Below are positions 40,457-48,187 of a stretch of DNA of 48,187 nucleotides, piece after piece. This DNA is from Mesorhizobium sp. LHD-90 (GTDB lineage: Bacteria; Pseudomonadota; Alphaproteobacteria; Rhizobiales; Rhizobiaceae), in assembly GCF_030929505.1 (NCBI RefSeq), contig NZ_JAVFVV010000030.1, positions 1-48,187 on the forward strand. Reading direction: 5' to 3'. Below the pieces are notes generated by a model that saw nothing but the letters and a program-made list of their open reading frames with translations, searched no databases and was not told where the DNA came from. The stretch's first letter is position 1. Each line of letters starts with the position of its first letter. The position numbers were made by a program, and so were the translations under genes.

Positions 40457-41074
40457 TTACGGATAAAACTTCGCAGTCGACTCCAGCGCCTCGGCAAGCA
40501 ATATTTCATATTTGCGGCGGGGCACGTCGATCGCGCCGAAGCGCTTCAGGTGCTCGGTGGTGAACTGTGTGTCGAGCAGCGTAAAATTGCGCTCGCGTAG
40601 CCGCTCCACCAGATGCACGAGACAAACCTTCGAGGCGTCGGTCTCCTTCGAAAACATGCTTTCCCCGAAGAAAGCGCGACCGAGCGTGACGCCGTAGAGC
40701 CCGCCGACCAGCCTTTCGTCGCGCCACGCCTCGAGCGAATGCGCGTGGCCGATGCGATTGAGTTCGATATAGGCGTCGCGGATCGGTCCGTTGATCCATG
40801 TCGAGCGCCGGTTTTCGCGTTCCTCTGCGCAGGCGTCGATGACGCTGGGAAAATCCGTATCGACGCGGATGTCGAACTGCCCCTGGCGGACCGTCTTGCG
40901 CAGGCTCTTCGAGACGTGAAAACCCTTGAGCGGAATGATGCCGCGCGCCTCGGGGCGAACCCAGAAGACTTCCGGGTCATCGGCGCTTTCCGCCATCGGG
41001 AAGACGCCGGTGGCATAGGCTTTCAGCAAAAGGTCGGTCGGAATGCGGTGGCCGGGCGCGAAAGGGCGTATCAT
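40457..41074 (-). CDS. aat: Leucyl/phenylalanyl-tRNA--protein transferase
   Basis: This 205-residue enzyme attaches Leu or Phe from tRNA to N-terminal Lys or Arg of proteins and so marks them for ClpAP degradation (N-degron pathway). The family blocks are [64 protein letters not shown] and [19 protein letters not shown]. The chain is complete. ATG 41074 begins [12 protein letters not shown]; the frame continues upstream into accC but that part is not family-like. It starts 13 bases after the accC stop, so it probably belongs to the accBC transcript. Confidence 0.94.
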   Translation of the reverse strand: MIRPFAPGHRIPTDLLLKAYATGVFPMAESADDPEVFWVRPEARGIIPLKGFHVSKSLRKTVRQGQFDIRVDTDFPSVIDACAEERENRRSTWINGPIRDAYIELNRIGHAHSLEAWRDERLVGGLYGVTLGRAFFGESMFSKETDASKVCLVHLVERLRERNFTLLDTQFTTEHLKRFGAIDVPRRKYEILLAEALESTAKFYP

Positions 41075-41087
41075 CGGCCGAGCCGTT

Positions 41088-42431
41088 TCAATCACTGTGG
41101 GCGAGATGTTTTTCCAGCCAATGGATGTCGTAGTCGCCATTGGCGATGTCGCTGTTGCCGACAAGCTCGCGGAACAGCGGCAGCGTCGTCTTGATGCCGT
41201 CGACCACGAATTCGTCCAGCGCCCGGCGTAGCCGCATCATGCACTCAACGCGGTTGCGCCCGTGCACGATCAGCTTGCCGATCAGGCTGTCGTAGTAGGG
41301 CGGGATGCGATAGCCGGAATAGACGCCGGAATCGACCCGGATGCCGAGCCCGCCGGGTGTGTGGAAATGCGTGATCGTGCCGGGCGAGGGCACGAAGGTG
41401 CGCGGATCCTCGGCATTGATGCGGCACTCGATGGCGTGGCCCTGGAACTTCACGTCCGCCTGCGTCACCGACAGGCCGCCGCCGGAGGCGACGCGGATCT
41501 GCTCGTGCACCAGATCGAGGCCGGTGATCGCCTCCGTCACAGGATGCTCGACCTGCAGGCGGGTGTTCATCTCGATGAAATAGAACTCGCCGTCCTCGTA
41601 GAGGAATTCGATCGTGCCGGCGCCGGAATAGCCAAGGTCTGCGACTGCCTTGGCGCAGATGTCGCCGATGCGGGCTCGTTCGGTGGCGTTCAGCGCCGGT
41701 GAAAAGGCCTCTTCCCAGACCTTCTGGTGCCGGCGCTGCAGCGAGCAGTCGCGCTCGCCGAGATGGATGCCCTTGCCTGCGCCGTCGCCGAACACCTGCA
41801 ATTCGATGTGACGCGGCTTCTCCAGATATTTTTCGATGTAGACCGAATCGTTGCCGAAGGCCGCTCCCGCCTCGGTGCTTGCGGTCTGCAACGCCTCGAT
41901 CAGGTCGTCCTCGGTGCGGGCGACCTTCATGCCGCGGCCACCGCCGCCGGCGGTCGCCTTGATGATCACTGGATAGCCGATGTCGGCGGCGATGCGTTTG
42001 GCCTCGATCTCGTCGGAAACCGCGCCGTCCGAGCCGGGCACGCAGGGGATGCCGAGGCGCTTGGCAGTACGCTTGGCCTCGATCTTGTCGCCCATGATGC
42101 GGATGTGCTCGGCCGAGGGGCCGATGAAGGTGATGTGGTGGGCGGCGAGAATGTCGGCGAAACGGGCGTTCTCGGACAGGAAGCCGTAGCCGGGATGCAC
42201 CGCATCGGCGCCGGTGATCTCGCAGGCGGCGACGATCTGGTGGATGTTGAGATAACTGTCGCGCGACGGCGGGGGCCCGATGCAGACACTTTCGTCGGCG
42301 AGCCGCACATGCATGGCGTCGGCATCCGCGGTCGAATGCACAACCACCGTCTTGATACCGAGTTCCTTGGCGGCGCGCAGAACTCTCAGCGCGATCTCGC
42401 CCCGGTTGGCGATTAGGATCTTCTGGAACAT
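41088..42431 (-). CDS. accC: Acetyl-CoA carboxylase, biotin carboxylase subunit
   Basis: This 447-residue ATP-grasp enzyme carboxylates biotin on AccB at the start of fatty acid synthesis. It begins [20 protein letters not shown], the diagnostic N-terminus. The glycine loop is [14 protein letters not shown], the catalytic block [26 protein letters not shown] is represented by [20 protein letters not shown], and ECRINAEDP is present. It is 12 nt downstream of accB, as in most bacteria, and precedes aat. The ribosome-binding site is weak, so translation may be coupled to accB. Confidence 0.97.
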   Translation of the reverse strand: MFQKILIANRGEIALRVLRAAKELGIKTVVVHSTADADAMHVRLADESVCIGPPPSRDSYLNIHQIVAACEITGADAVHPGYGFLSENARFADILAAHHITFIGPSAEHIRIMGDKIEAKRTAKRLGIPCVPGSDGAVSDEIEAKRIAADIGYPVIIKATAGGGGRGMKVARTEDDLIEALQTASTEAGAAFGNDSVYIEKYLEKPRHIELQVFGDGAGKGIHLGERDCSLQRRHQKVWEEAFSPALNATERARIGDICAKAVADLGYSGAGTIEFLYEDGEFYFIEMNTRLQVEHPVTEAITGLDLVHEQIRVASGGGLSVTQADVKFQGHAIECRINAEDPRTFVPSPGTITHFHTPGGLGIRVDSGVYSGYRIPPYYDSLIGKLIVHGRNRVECMMRLRRALDEFVVDGIKTTLPLFRELVGNSDIANGDYDIHWLEKHLAHSD

Positions 42432-42443
42432 CCGGGCGGCGGC

Positions 42444-42902
42444 CTATTCGATCACGACGAGCGGCATGCCGTATTCCACCGGCTGGGCATCCTCGATGAG
42501 GATCGCGGTGACCGTCCCGGAGCGCGGCGAGGGGATCTGGTTCATGGTCTTCATTGCCTCAATGATGACCAGGGTCTGGCCCTCGCGCACGCTCTGACCG
42601 ATCTCGATGAACGGCTTGGCGTCGGGCGAGGGAGCAAGGTAGGCGGTGCCGACCATCGGCGAAAGAACGGCATTCTTTGACAGGTCTGCGGTCGGAGCGG
42701 CCGCGGGGGCCGGGGCCGCAGGCGCGGGGGCTGCTGGAACATGCAGCGCGGGCGCGAAGGCCTGCACGGACGCGGCCTGGCGGGCCACCCTGATCTTCAG
42801 GTCGCCGAGTTCGACCTCGATTTCGGAAAGATTGGTGTCGTTGAGGATCCCGGCGAGATCGCGGATGAGCTGCTGGTCAACATCCGTTTTCTTTGTCGAC
42901 AT
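42444..42902 (-). CDS. accB: Acetyl-CoA carboxylase biotin carboxyl carrier protein
   Basis: This 152-residue carrier has a helical N-terminal part, an Ala/Pro linker ([15 protein letters not shown], about 74-88) and a C-terminal biotinyl domain. The biotinylated lysine is in [10 protein letters not shown], the standard EAMKxMN motif. The BCCP thumb precedes it in [21 protein letters not shown] chose ATG 42902 (MSTKKTD); a longer frame starting at 42965 adds residues without match. It is upstream of accC and downstream of aroQ, and the three genes form one unit. Confidence 0.95.
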   Translation of the reverse strand: MSTKKTDVDQQLIRDLAGILNDTNLSEIEVELGDLKIRVARQAASVQAFAPALHVPAAPAPAAPAPAAAPTADLSKNAVLSPMVGTAYLAPSPDAKPFIEIGQSVREGQTLVIIEAMKTMNQIPSPRSGTVTAILIEDAQPVEYGMPLVVIE

Positions 42903-42933
42903 GTGTGGACCTTTTTCCTTTTCTCGCGCGGTC

Positions 42934-43368
42934 CTAGAGCCGCGCGGCGAGCGCTTGCAGGGCAAGCGTGTAGCCGAGCGGCCCGAAGCCGCAGATCATG
43001 CCGACCGCGACGGGTGCGATCATCGACTTGTGGCGAAATGCTTCGCGGGCATGGATGTTTGACAGGTGCACTTCGATGACCGGCAGCGGCGCATTGGCGC
43101 GGATGGCATCGTGCAAGGCAATCGAGGTGTGGGTGTAGGCGCCGGCGTTGAGCACAATTCCGACTGCCTTGTCCGCCGCCTCGTGCACCCAGTCGACCAG
43201 ATCGCCTTCATGGTTCGACTGGCGGAAGTCGATCGCCAGTCCGAGCGGGGCGCCCGCGGCGGCGCAATCGGCCTCGATCATGGCTAGCGTGTTGCCGCCA
43301 TAGATGCCCGGCTCGCGTTTGCCCAGCGCGTTCAGGTTGGGGCCGTTCAGGATGAATGCCGTCTTCAA
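42934..43368 (-). CDS. aroQ: 3-dehydroquinate dehydratase, type II
   Basis: This 144-residue enzyme catalyses the third step of the shikimate pathway as a dodecamer. The start [20 protein letters not shown]-type block is present ([15 protein letters not shown] then IYG, holding the catalytic Tyr and Arg). Later [32 protein letters not shown] and [17 protein letters not shown] supply the substrate-binding Asn, His and Arg. Position directly upstream of accB is the usual arrangement in proteobacteria. It probably heads the aroQ-accB-accC-aat unit. No promoter was picked out in the 128 nt before it. Confidence 0.96.
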   Translation of the reverse strand: MKTAFILNGPNLNALGKREPGIYGGNTLAMIEADCAAAGAPLGLAIDFRQSNHEGDLVDWVHEAADKAVGIVLNAGAYTHTSIALHDAIRANAPLPVIEVHLSNIHAREAFRHKSMIAPVAVGMICGFGPLGYTLALQALAARL

Positions 43369-43496
43369 TCAATGCACCTTGAATCCGCACGGATCGGCCG
43401 CGCGGCGCCTTCTATAGACGGCATAGCCCGCGCCGGAAAGAGCGCAAGCGTGTTGTTGGCCTGTCCACAGCCAGACCCAAGCCGTAGAAATGGAGA

Positions 43497-44306
43497 TCAG
43501 CAGGTGGTTTCGGCGCAGGCCGCCTTGGCGAGAGCGACCTTCTCGGCCAGAACCTCCCTGCCGAGGGCGCCGAACACGACCTCGTCGCCGACCACATAGG
43601 AGGGCGTGCCGGTGATCGCCAGCTTGTTGGCGAGGTCGTAAGTCCTGCCGAAGGCTTCGGAAATCGCCGGATTCTTCATCTCCTCACGCAGCCTTGCCTC
43701 GTCGGCGCCGAGCGCCACCGCGATCTTGATTGCAGCCGCCTCGGTGGCGCGGCTCTTGCTGCCGAGCAGCTCGTTGTGGAACTCACCGAATTTTTCCGGC
43801 ATCAACTTGAGGAACGCCTGGGAAACGACATGCGCCTTCTGCGAATCGGGCCCCAGGATCGGGAACTCCTTCAGCACGAAGCGCAGGTCCGGATCGGCCG
43901 CCGTCAGCGCCAGCATGTCCTCCTGGGCGCGTTTGCAGTAGCCGCAATTGTAGTCGTAGAACTCGACGATCGTAACCTTGCCGTTCGGGTTGCCGACGAC
44001 GCCGTCGGTGGCCGAGTTGAATATTTCGCTCCTGGCGTCCTCGATGATTTGCAGATTGGCGACCCGCTGTTCCTCCTTCTGCTTGCTCTCGAGCGCAGTC
44101 TGCACTTCAAGCATCAGTTCGGGATTGGCGAGCAGATAGTCGCGCACGATGGTCTCCACCTCCGCGCGATCGAGCTTGCTGTCCGCTATCATGACTTGCG
44201 GCGTGTCGCTGGCGACGGCGGCCGGCCTGCCGGCGACGAAGCCGATCGCCAGCATCGCAATGGCGGCGGCGACGCCGGCAGCGCCGAGTAGGATTGCCTT
44301 GTTCAT
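43497..44306 (-). CDS. DsbA-family thiol:disulfide oxidoreductase (Com1-like)
   Basis: This 269-residue exported protein has an N-terminal signal or membrane anchor (about residues 5-28) and a helical stretch of about 70 residues. A thioredoxin-fold domain then carries CGYC in EFYDYNCGYCKRAQ and a cis-Pro block ITGTPSYVVGDEVV. The long helical insertion before the fold and the C-terminal layout resemble Com1/DsbA-like proteins of Rickettsiales and Rhizobiales. It should form or shuffle disulfides in the periplasm. GGGAGA lies just before the ATG. The M48 protease gene ends 43 nt upstream on the same strand. Confidence 0.92.
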   Translation of the reverse strand: MNKAILLGAAGVAAAIAMLAIGFVAGRPAAVASDTPQVMIADSKLDRAEVETIVRDYLLANPELMLEVQTALESKQKEEQRVANLQIIEDARSEIFNSATDGVVGNPNGKVTIVEFYDYNCGYCKRAQEDMLALTAADPDLRFVLKEFPILGPDSQKAHVVSQAFLKLMPEKFGEFHNELLGSKSRATEAAAIKIAVALGADEARLREEMKNPAISEAFGRTYDLANKLAITGTPSYVVGDEVVFGALGREVLAEKVALAKAACAETTC

Positions 44307-44348
44307 GTGTTCGATCTCCCGCCGCGGCGCCGCCTTCGCAGCAAAGCC

Positions 44349-45725
44349 TCAGCCTTTTTTCTTCGGAATCTTGAAGTTGATGATGTCTTGCGCCCGCACC
44401 CAGCCGGGCGAGCCACGTTTCATCTTGGTCTGCGCGCGCATGGCGAAAATCTTGGCGTCCTGATAACCGCCGGCATAAAAATACCCTTCCGCAGTGGCGA
44501 GTTCCGCCTCTGGGATATCGCCCAACTGGCCATACGCCTGCGCGAGATAGCGATAGCCCATCGTGTTCTCGCGGTCGCGCTCCAGCGCGCTGTTGATCTC
44601 CGTCACCGCTTTCTTGAGCGACGCCGGATCCCCGGTCGAGATCAGCGCCTGCCCGAGCGAAATGCGCAATATGCCGGACTTCACCGGGTCCAGCCGCACC
44701 GCGCTGCGATAGGCCTCGACCGCCTCGGCCGGACGGTTGGATTTCATCAGCACGTCGCCGCGCAGTTCGTGGAAGTAGGGGTTCTTCGGTTGCGCCTTCA
44801 CCAGCGCGTCGGCCTTCTTCAGCGCCGATTTGAGATTGCCGTAGAGATAGGTGGCCATGGCGTCGCCATACTGCGACGCGAGTCCCTTGGGATCCTTGCG
44901 GAAAAGCCGCGCCGAGGCCGACTGGCCCTGGGTGAACACCGCGATCTTCGCCCGCATCATGTCGTGGCGAAGCTGCAGCGCAGGCGGGTCGACCTTGTCG
45001 TAGTACTTGCTGCTGGTGGCCAGCGCTTCCAGGTTGGCGATGCGCTCGCGCGGCATCGGGTGGCTGACCTGATAGGGGTCGACCCGCGTGCCCGACAGCG
45101 ACAGCGCGTTCTGGAAGCGGCCGAAGGTCTTCAGCATGCCTTTGGTGGATTGGCCCGTGGCCTCGAGATAGGTCACCGCCGAGCGGTCGGCGGTCGTCTC
45201 CTCGGTGCGCTGGTAGCCGAGCAGGCTGCGCCGCGCCGCTTCACCGCCGCCGATCGCGAGGCCGCCGCCGGCCTGCGCCAGTTCCCTGGAATTGGCCGCC
45301 GCGCCGGCCGCGATCGCGCCGATGCCGAGCAGGCCGGTAACGATCGCCATGGTCTGGGCCCGCGCGATCTGGTCGCGCAGTCGCTCCTGGTGCCCGCCTG
45401 CGAGATGGCCAGCCTCGTGGGCAATGACGCCGATGATCTCGTTGGGGGTCTCGGCCTGCATCAGCGCGCCGGTATTGATGAACATGCGGCGCCCGGCGAC
45501 GAAGGCGTTGAAGCTGGAATCGTTGATCAGGATGATGTCGATGCCGGACGACAGTCCGGCTGCCTTGAAGATCGGCCGCGCATAGTCGCGCACCAGCGCC
45601 TCGATCTCGGCGTCGCGAACGATCGGCATGCTCGATTGCGCATATGCCTGCGCGGAGGCGGCGACGGTGACCGCCGCGGCAGCCGCGAAACCGACCAATG
45701 CGCGCATCACCGCCGGTATCGTCAT
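44349..45725 (-). CDS. M48-family metalloprotease with TPR repeats (BepA-like)
   Basis: This 458-residue periplasmic zinc protease has a signal peptide (about residues 7-31, ending YAQ-SSM). The zinc site is HEAGHLAGGH, and the third ligand is probably the glutamate in RTEETTADRSAV. A Gly/Ala-rich membrane-like or loop segment follows HEXXH. The C-terminal half (about 270-458) carries several TPR units, including FHELRGDVLMKSNRPAEAVE and YRYLAQAYGQLGDIPEAELA. This matches BepA/YfgC-type quality control of outer-membrane proteins. I chose ATG 45725; starts at 45746 and 45806 are possible but lengthen the signal sequence. Confidence 0.9.
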   Translation of the reverse strand: MTIPAVMRALVGFAAAAAVTVAASAQAYAQSSMPIVRDAEIEALVRDYARPIFKAAGLSSGIDIILINDSSFNAFVAGRRMFINTGALMQAETPNEIIGVIAHEAGHLAGGHQERLRDQIARAQTMAIVTGLLGIGAIAAGAAANSRELAQAGGGLAIGGGEAARRSLLGYQRTEETTADRSAVTYLEATGQSTKGMLKTFGRFQNALSLSGTRVDPYQVSHPMPRERIANLEALATSSKYYDKVDPPALQLRHDMMRAKIAVFTQGQSASARLFRKDPKGLASQYGDAMATYLYGNLKSALKKADALVKAQPKNPYFHELRGDVLMKSNRPAEAVEAYRSAVRLDPVKSGILRISLGQALISTGDPASLKKAVTEINSALERDRENTMGYRYLAQAYGQLGDIPEAELATAEGYFYAGGYQDAKIFAMRAQTKMKRGSPGWVRAQDIINFKIPKKKG

Positions 45726-45880
45726 GGAAGCAGGGGTTTTCCTCATAACCGGAATCACTGGTATCCGAGCAGGGGAGCGAATGAAAGGCGACGCTCCGGT
45801 TTTCATGAACTTGTGATCCCCACATCAATCGGGCATTTGTGCGGCGCGGCGGCGCCCGCGAGTTTGGAGTTGACACGAAG

Positions 45881-47026
45881 ATGGTATCGCTTTCCCGGCG
45901 CGGCGAGGTCGAGCCGTTCCACGCCATGGACATTCTGGCCGAGGCCAACCGCCTCAAGGCGAGTGGCGCGCCGGTGATCTCCATGGCGGTAGGCCAGCCC
46001 TTCGATCCGGCCCCGGCGGCGGTACGCGAGGCTGCCGCGCGTGCTCTGCGCGATGGCCGCATCGGCTACACCGACGCGCTCGGCACGGCGGCGTTGCGGA
46101 AAGCCATCGCCGGTCACTACGCCGACCACTACGGCATCGGTGTATCGCCTGAGCGGATTGCCGTAACCACCGGATCTTCCGCCGCTTTCAACCTTGCTTT
46201 CCTGGCGATGTTCGATGCCGGGGACACCATCGCTATCGCTTCACCCGGCTACCCGGCCTACCGCAACATCATGGCCGCGCTCGGCCTCGACGTGGCCGAG
46301 GTGGAGATGGAGGAAGCCCCGTTTCTGACCGCGCGCCAACTCGCCGAGGCGCATGCAAGGAAGCCGTTGCGCGGGCTGCTGTTCGCCAGCCCGGCCAATC
46401 CGACGGGCGCGGTCGTGCCGCCCGCCGACATGGCGGCGCTGCTGGCGGAGGCGAAAAACCTCGGCATTTCGGTGATTTCCGACGAGATCTACCACCGGCT
46501 GAACTATGTCGGGCCGGACGTCACCGCGCTGTCGCTCGACGGCGACGTGACGGTCATCAACTCGTTTTCCAAGTACTACTGCATGACCGGCTGGCGCATC
46601 GGCTGGATGGTTTTGCCCGAGAATCTGGTGCGCCCGGTCGAGCGCATCCAGCAGAGCTTGTACATCTCGCCGCCGGAACTGTCGCAGATCGCGGCCTGCG
46701 AGGCGTTCGGAGCAAGCGCCGAGCTCGATCGGACCAAGGCACGCTACGCGCAGAACCGCGAGTTGCTGATGCGGCGCCTTCCCGAACTCGGCTTTGCGCT
46801 GGCGGCGCCCATGGACGGCGCCTTCTACGCCTTCTGCGACGTGTCGCGCCTGACCAACGACAGCATGGCTTTTGCGCGCAAAATGCTGGCGGAGGCGCTT
46901 GTTGCGGCCACTCCCGGGCGGGATTTCGACACGCTGCAAGGCGGGCGCTTCATGCGCTTTTCCTATGCCGGCAGCCACGAAGACATGGCCGAAGCGCTTG
47001 CGCGCATCGAGCGCTGGCTGAGATAG
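45881..47026 (+). CDS. PLP-dependent class I/II aminotransferase
   Basis: This 381-residue fold-type I enzyme shows [38 protein letters not shown] (cofactor-binding Asp) and [16 protein letters not shown] with the Schiff-base lysine. The C-terminal FMRFSYAGS carries the carboxylate-binding Arg. It is related to aspartate-type aminotransferases that use aromatic, alanine or branched substrates, but the specificity cannot be read. ATG 45881 has GGAG 11 bases upstream, slightly long spacing. It is only a distant paralog of the aminotransferase at 8604-9785. Glutaminase follows after 10 nt, so both may work on nitrogen release. Confidence 0.9.
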   Translation: MVSLSRRGEVEPFHAMDILAEANRLKASGAPVISMAVGQPFDPAPAAVREAAARALRDGRIGYTDALGTAALRKAIAGHYADHYGIGVSPERIAVTTGSSAAFNLAFLAMFDAGDTIAIASPGYPAYRNIMAALGLDVAEVEMEEAPFLTARQLAEAHARKPLRGLLFASPANPTGAVVPPADMAALLAEAKNLGISVISDEIYHRLNYVGPDVTALSLDGDVTVINSFSKYYCMTGWRIGWMVLPENLVRPVERIQQSLYISPPELSQIAACEAFGASAELDRTKARYAQNRELLMRRLPELGFALAAPMDGAFYAFCDVSRLTNDSMAFARKMLAEALVAATPGRDFDTLQGGRFMRFSYAGSHEDMAEALARIERWLR

Positions 47027-47036
47027 AAAGATCGAC

Positions 47037-47966
47037 TTGCCCGAAATTGAAGAGGTTTTACACAATCTTTCCAATGAGATGGCGGAGCGCAGCGATCGCG
47101 GCGAGGTGGCGACCTATATCCCGCAGCTCGGCAAGGTAGATCCGAAGAAATTCGGCATTGCCGTGGCGCTGGTCGACGGGCGGGTGATTTCTGCCGGCGA
47201 TGCCGACGAGCCGTTTTCCATCCAGAGCATCTCGAAAGTCTTCACCCTGACGCTGGCGCTGGGCAAAATCGGCGACGCGCTTTGGAAGAGGGTCGGCCGC
47301 GAACCCTCTGGAAATCCTTTCAATTCCATCGTTCAGCTCGAGCATGAGCGCGGCATCCCGCGCAACCCGTTCATCAATGCCGGAGCGATTGTCATTTCGG
47401 ACGTTCTGCTTGCCGGGCATGAGCCGCGGGAGGCGATCGGCGAGATCTTGCGATTCATCCAGTTCCTGGCGGACGACGAGACGATCTACATCGACAGGGA
47501 GGTGGCGGCGTCGGAACGCGCCACCGGATTCCGCAATGTCGCGCTCGCTAACTATATGAGATCGTTCGGGAATTTGAACCATGCCGCAGAGCTGGCACTG
47601 GGCGTCTATTTCCACCATTGCGCCATAGCCATAAGTTGCCGTCAATTGGCGCTGGCCGGGCGGTTCCTGGCCTGCGACGGGCGCAATCCGGCGACCGGCC
47701 ACTCGGTGGTGTCGCCGGAAAGAGCCAGGAGAATCAATGCCTTGATGCTGACCTGCGGCCATTATGACGGGTCGGGCGACTTCGCGTTTCGCGTCGGCAT
47801 CCCGGGAAAAAGCGGCGTCGGCGGCGGAATTTTGGGGATCGTGCCGGGCGTAGCGTCGCTGGCCGTCTGGTCGCCGGGGCTGAACGCCAACGGCAATTCT
47901 CACCTCGGTTCGATCGCGCTGGAAAAGCTCGCCAGAACAATGGGTTGGTCGATCTTCTCGCCCTGA
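47037..47966 (+). CDS. glsA: Glutaminase
   Basis: This 309-residue enzyme converts glutamine to glutamate and ammonia. The serine-dependent active site [19 protein letters not shown] is the beta-lactamase-like SxxK motif of bacterial glutaminases. Further blocks are [38 protein letters not shown] and [20 protein letters not shown] with [10 protein letters not shown]. The length is that of the short (GlsA1) type without STAS or ankyrin extensions. It starts with TTG at 47037, ten bases after the aminotransferase stop and just after GAAAGA, so it is probably co-transcribed and weakly initiated. Confidence 0.95.
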   Translation: MPEIEEVLHNLSNEMAERSDRGEVATYIPQLGKVDPKKFGIAVALVDGRVISAGDADEPFSIQSISKVFTLTLALGKIGDALWKRVGREPSGNPFNSIVQLEHERGIPRNPFINAGAIVISDVLLAGHEPREAIGEILRFIQFLADDETIYIDREVAASERATGFRNVALANYMRSFGNLNHAAELALGVYFHHCAIAISCRQLALAGRFLACDGRNPATGHSVVSPERARRINALMLTCGHYDGSGDFAFRVGIPGKSGVGGGILGIVPGVASLAVWSPGLNANGNSHLGSIALEKLARTMGWSIFSP

Positions 47967-48144
47967 CGGCAGCGGTCCGCGGGCCCGAAGCGAACGCAGG
48001 ATCGAAACCGCGTGAAGTCCGGAAGATCAAGCGAATCCAACAACTTGTCCGGGCGCTGCGGGCAAAAGTACACGACAGTGATTAGGCGAGAGGCCGAGAA
48101 TCAGTTGGAATGAAGGATTCGTCTCGCCAAAGAAGGATCCTTCG

Positions 48145-48187
48145 ATGTCGCTGTCTCCCGACGCTCTCGCCTTGACGTTATCGCGGC
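48145..48187 (+). CDS. Possible start of an unidentified gene (cut by window edge)
   Basis: ATG at 48145 is preceded by AAGGATCC and opens a frame reading MSLSPDALALTLSR to the window end. Only 14 residues are visible, so no function can be suggested. The 178 nt between glutaminase and this start hold no other feature. Confidence 0.35.
   Translation, partial: MSLSPDALALTLSR

Noticed and set aside
44307-45977. 556-codon plus-strand open frame opposite the M48 protease
   Set aside because: Antisense shadow; no recognisable domain, while the minus strand encodes a clear HEXXH protease with TPRs.
1-48187. CRISPR arrays, insertion sequences, prophage, integrase or attachment-site duplications at the three tRNA genes
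   Set aside because: No regularly spaced repeats, transposase or integrase genes were found, and no direct repeat of a tRNA 3' end was noticed.

Overview
This is a GC-rich chromosomal segment from an alphaproteobacterium of the Rhizobiales, most likely Mesorhizobium or a close Phyllobacteriaceae relative. The inference rests on the NDUFA12-DUF2155-aat-accC-accB-aroQ-DsbA-M48 run, the popZ-tolC-pcm-like-tRNA-Cys run, Rhizobiales-type small families (PAS_5, BTLCP, double PilZ, NDUFA12), and intergenic palindromic repeats of the kind common in mesorhizobia. No phage, insertion sequence, plasmid function or CRISPR array was seen.

Region 1 (1-14780) is accessory. Ten minus-strand genes form a catabolic locus: an XRE-cupin regulator, two FAD/GcvT enzymes of the dimethylglycine/sarcosine dehydrogenase family flanking a HAD phosphatase and a PLP aminotransferase, a NitT/TauT/ThiY-type ABC importer, a CodA-like amidohydrolase and a PCMH-type FAD-linked oxidase. 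Most junctions overlap or are nearly contiguous. Three palindromic repeat elements lie in this locus. A nitroreductase and a small unknown protein are divergent from the regulator, with two near-identical 25-bp palindromes between them. The set suggests import and degradation of a small N-methylated or N-heterocyclic compound. The substrate is unknown, and this is the best candidate for an undescribed pathway.

Region 2 (14807-20082) holds a TetR/SDR pair with clear operator-like palindromes, a secreted lectin-like protein, a cyclopropane fatty acid synthase, a 42-residue membrane peptide, a Dabb-domain protein and PopZ.

Region 3 (20435-30936) is housekeeping: TolC, a PCMT-like methyltransferase, tRNA-Cys, tRNA-Asn, ValS, a FadL-type porin, an aldehyde dehydrogenase and tRNA-Val. 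Each of the three tRNAs has its own TTGAC-type promoter. Two unrecognised small proteins are interspersed.

Region 4 (31066-36690) holds surface and signalling genes: a lipoprotein, a BTLCP cysteine protease, a double PilZ protein, a PAS_5 protein, a possible small RNA with a strong terminator, a rhomboid protease and a CBS protein. It then has a YjhX-family small protein and an isoprenylcysteine-methyltransferase-like membrane protein, which look like a small insertion.

Region 5 (36909-48187) is again core: GatB, a GNAT acetyltransferase, a small secreted protein, NDUFA12, a DUF2155 protein, Aat, the acetyl-CoA carboxylase subunits AccC and AccB, AroQ, a DsbA-like thiol oxidoreductase, an M48/TPR protease, a class I aminotransferase and glutaminase. 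The start of one further gene is cut by the window edge.
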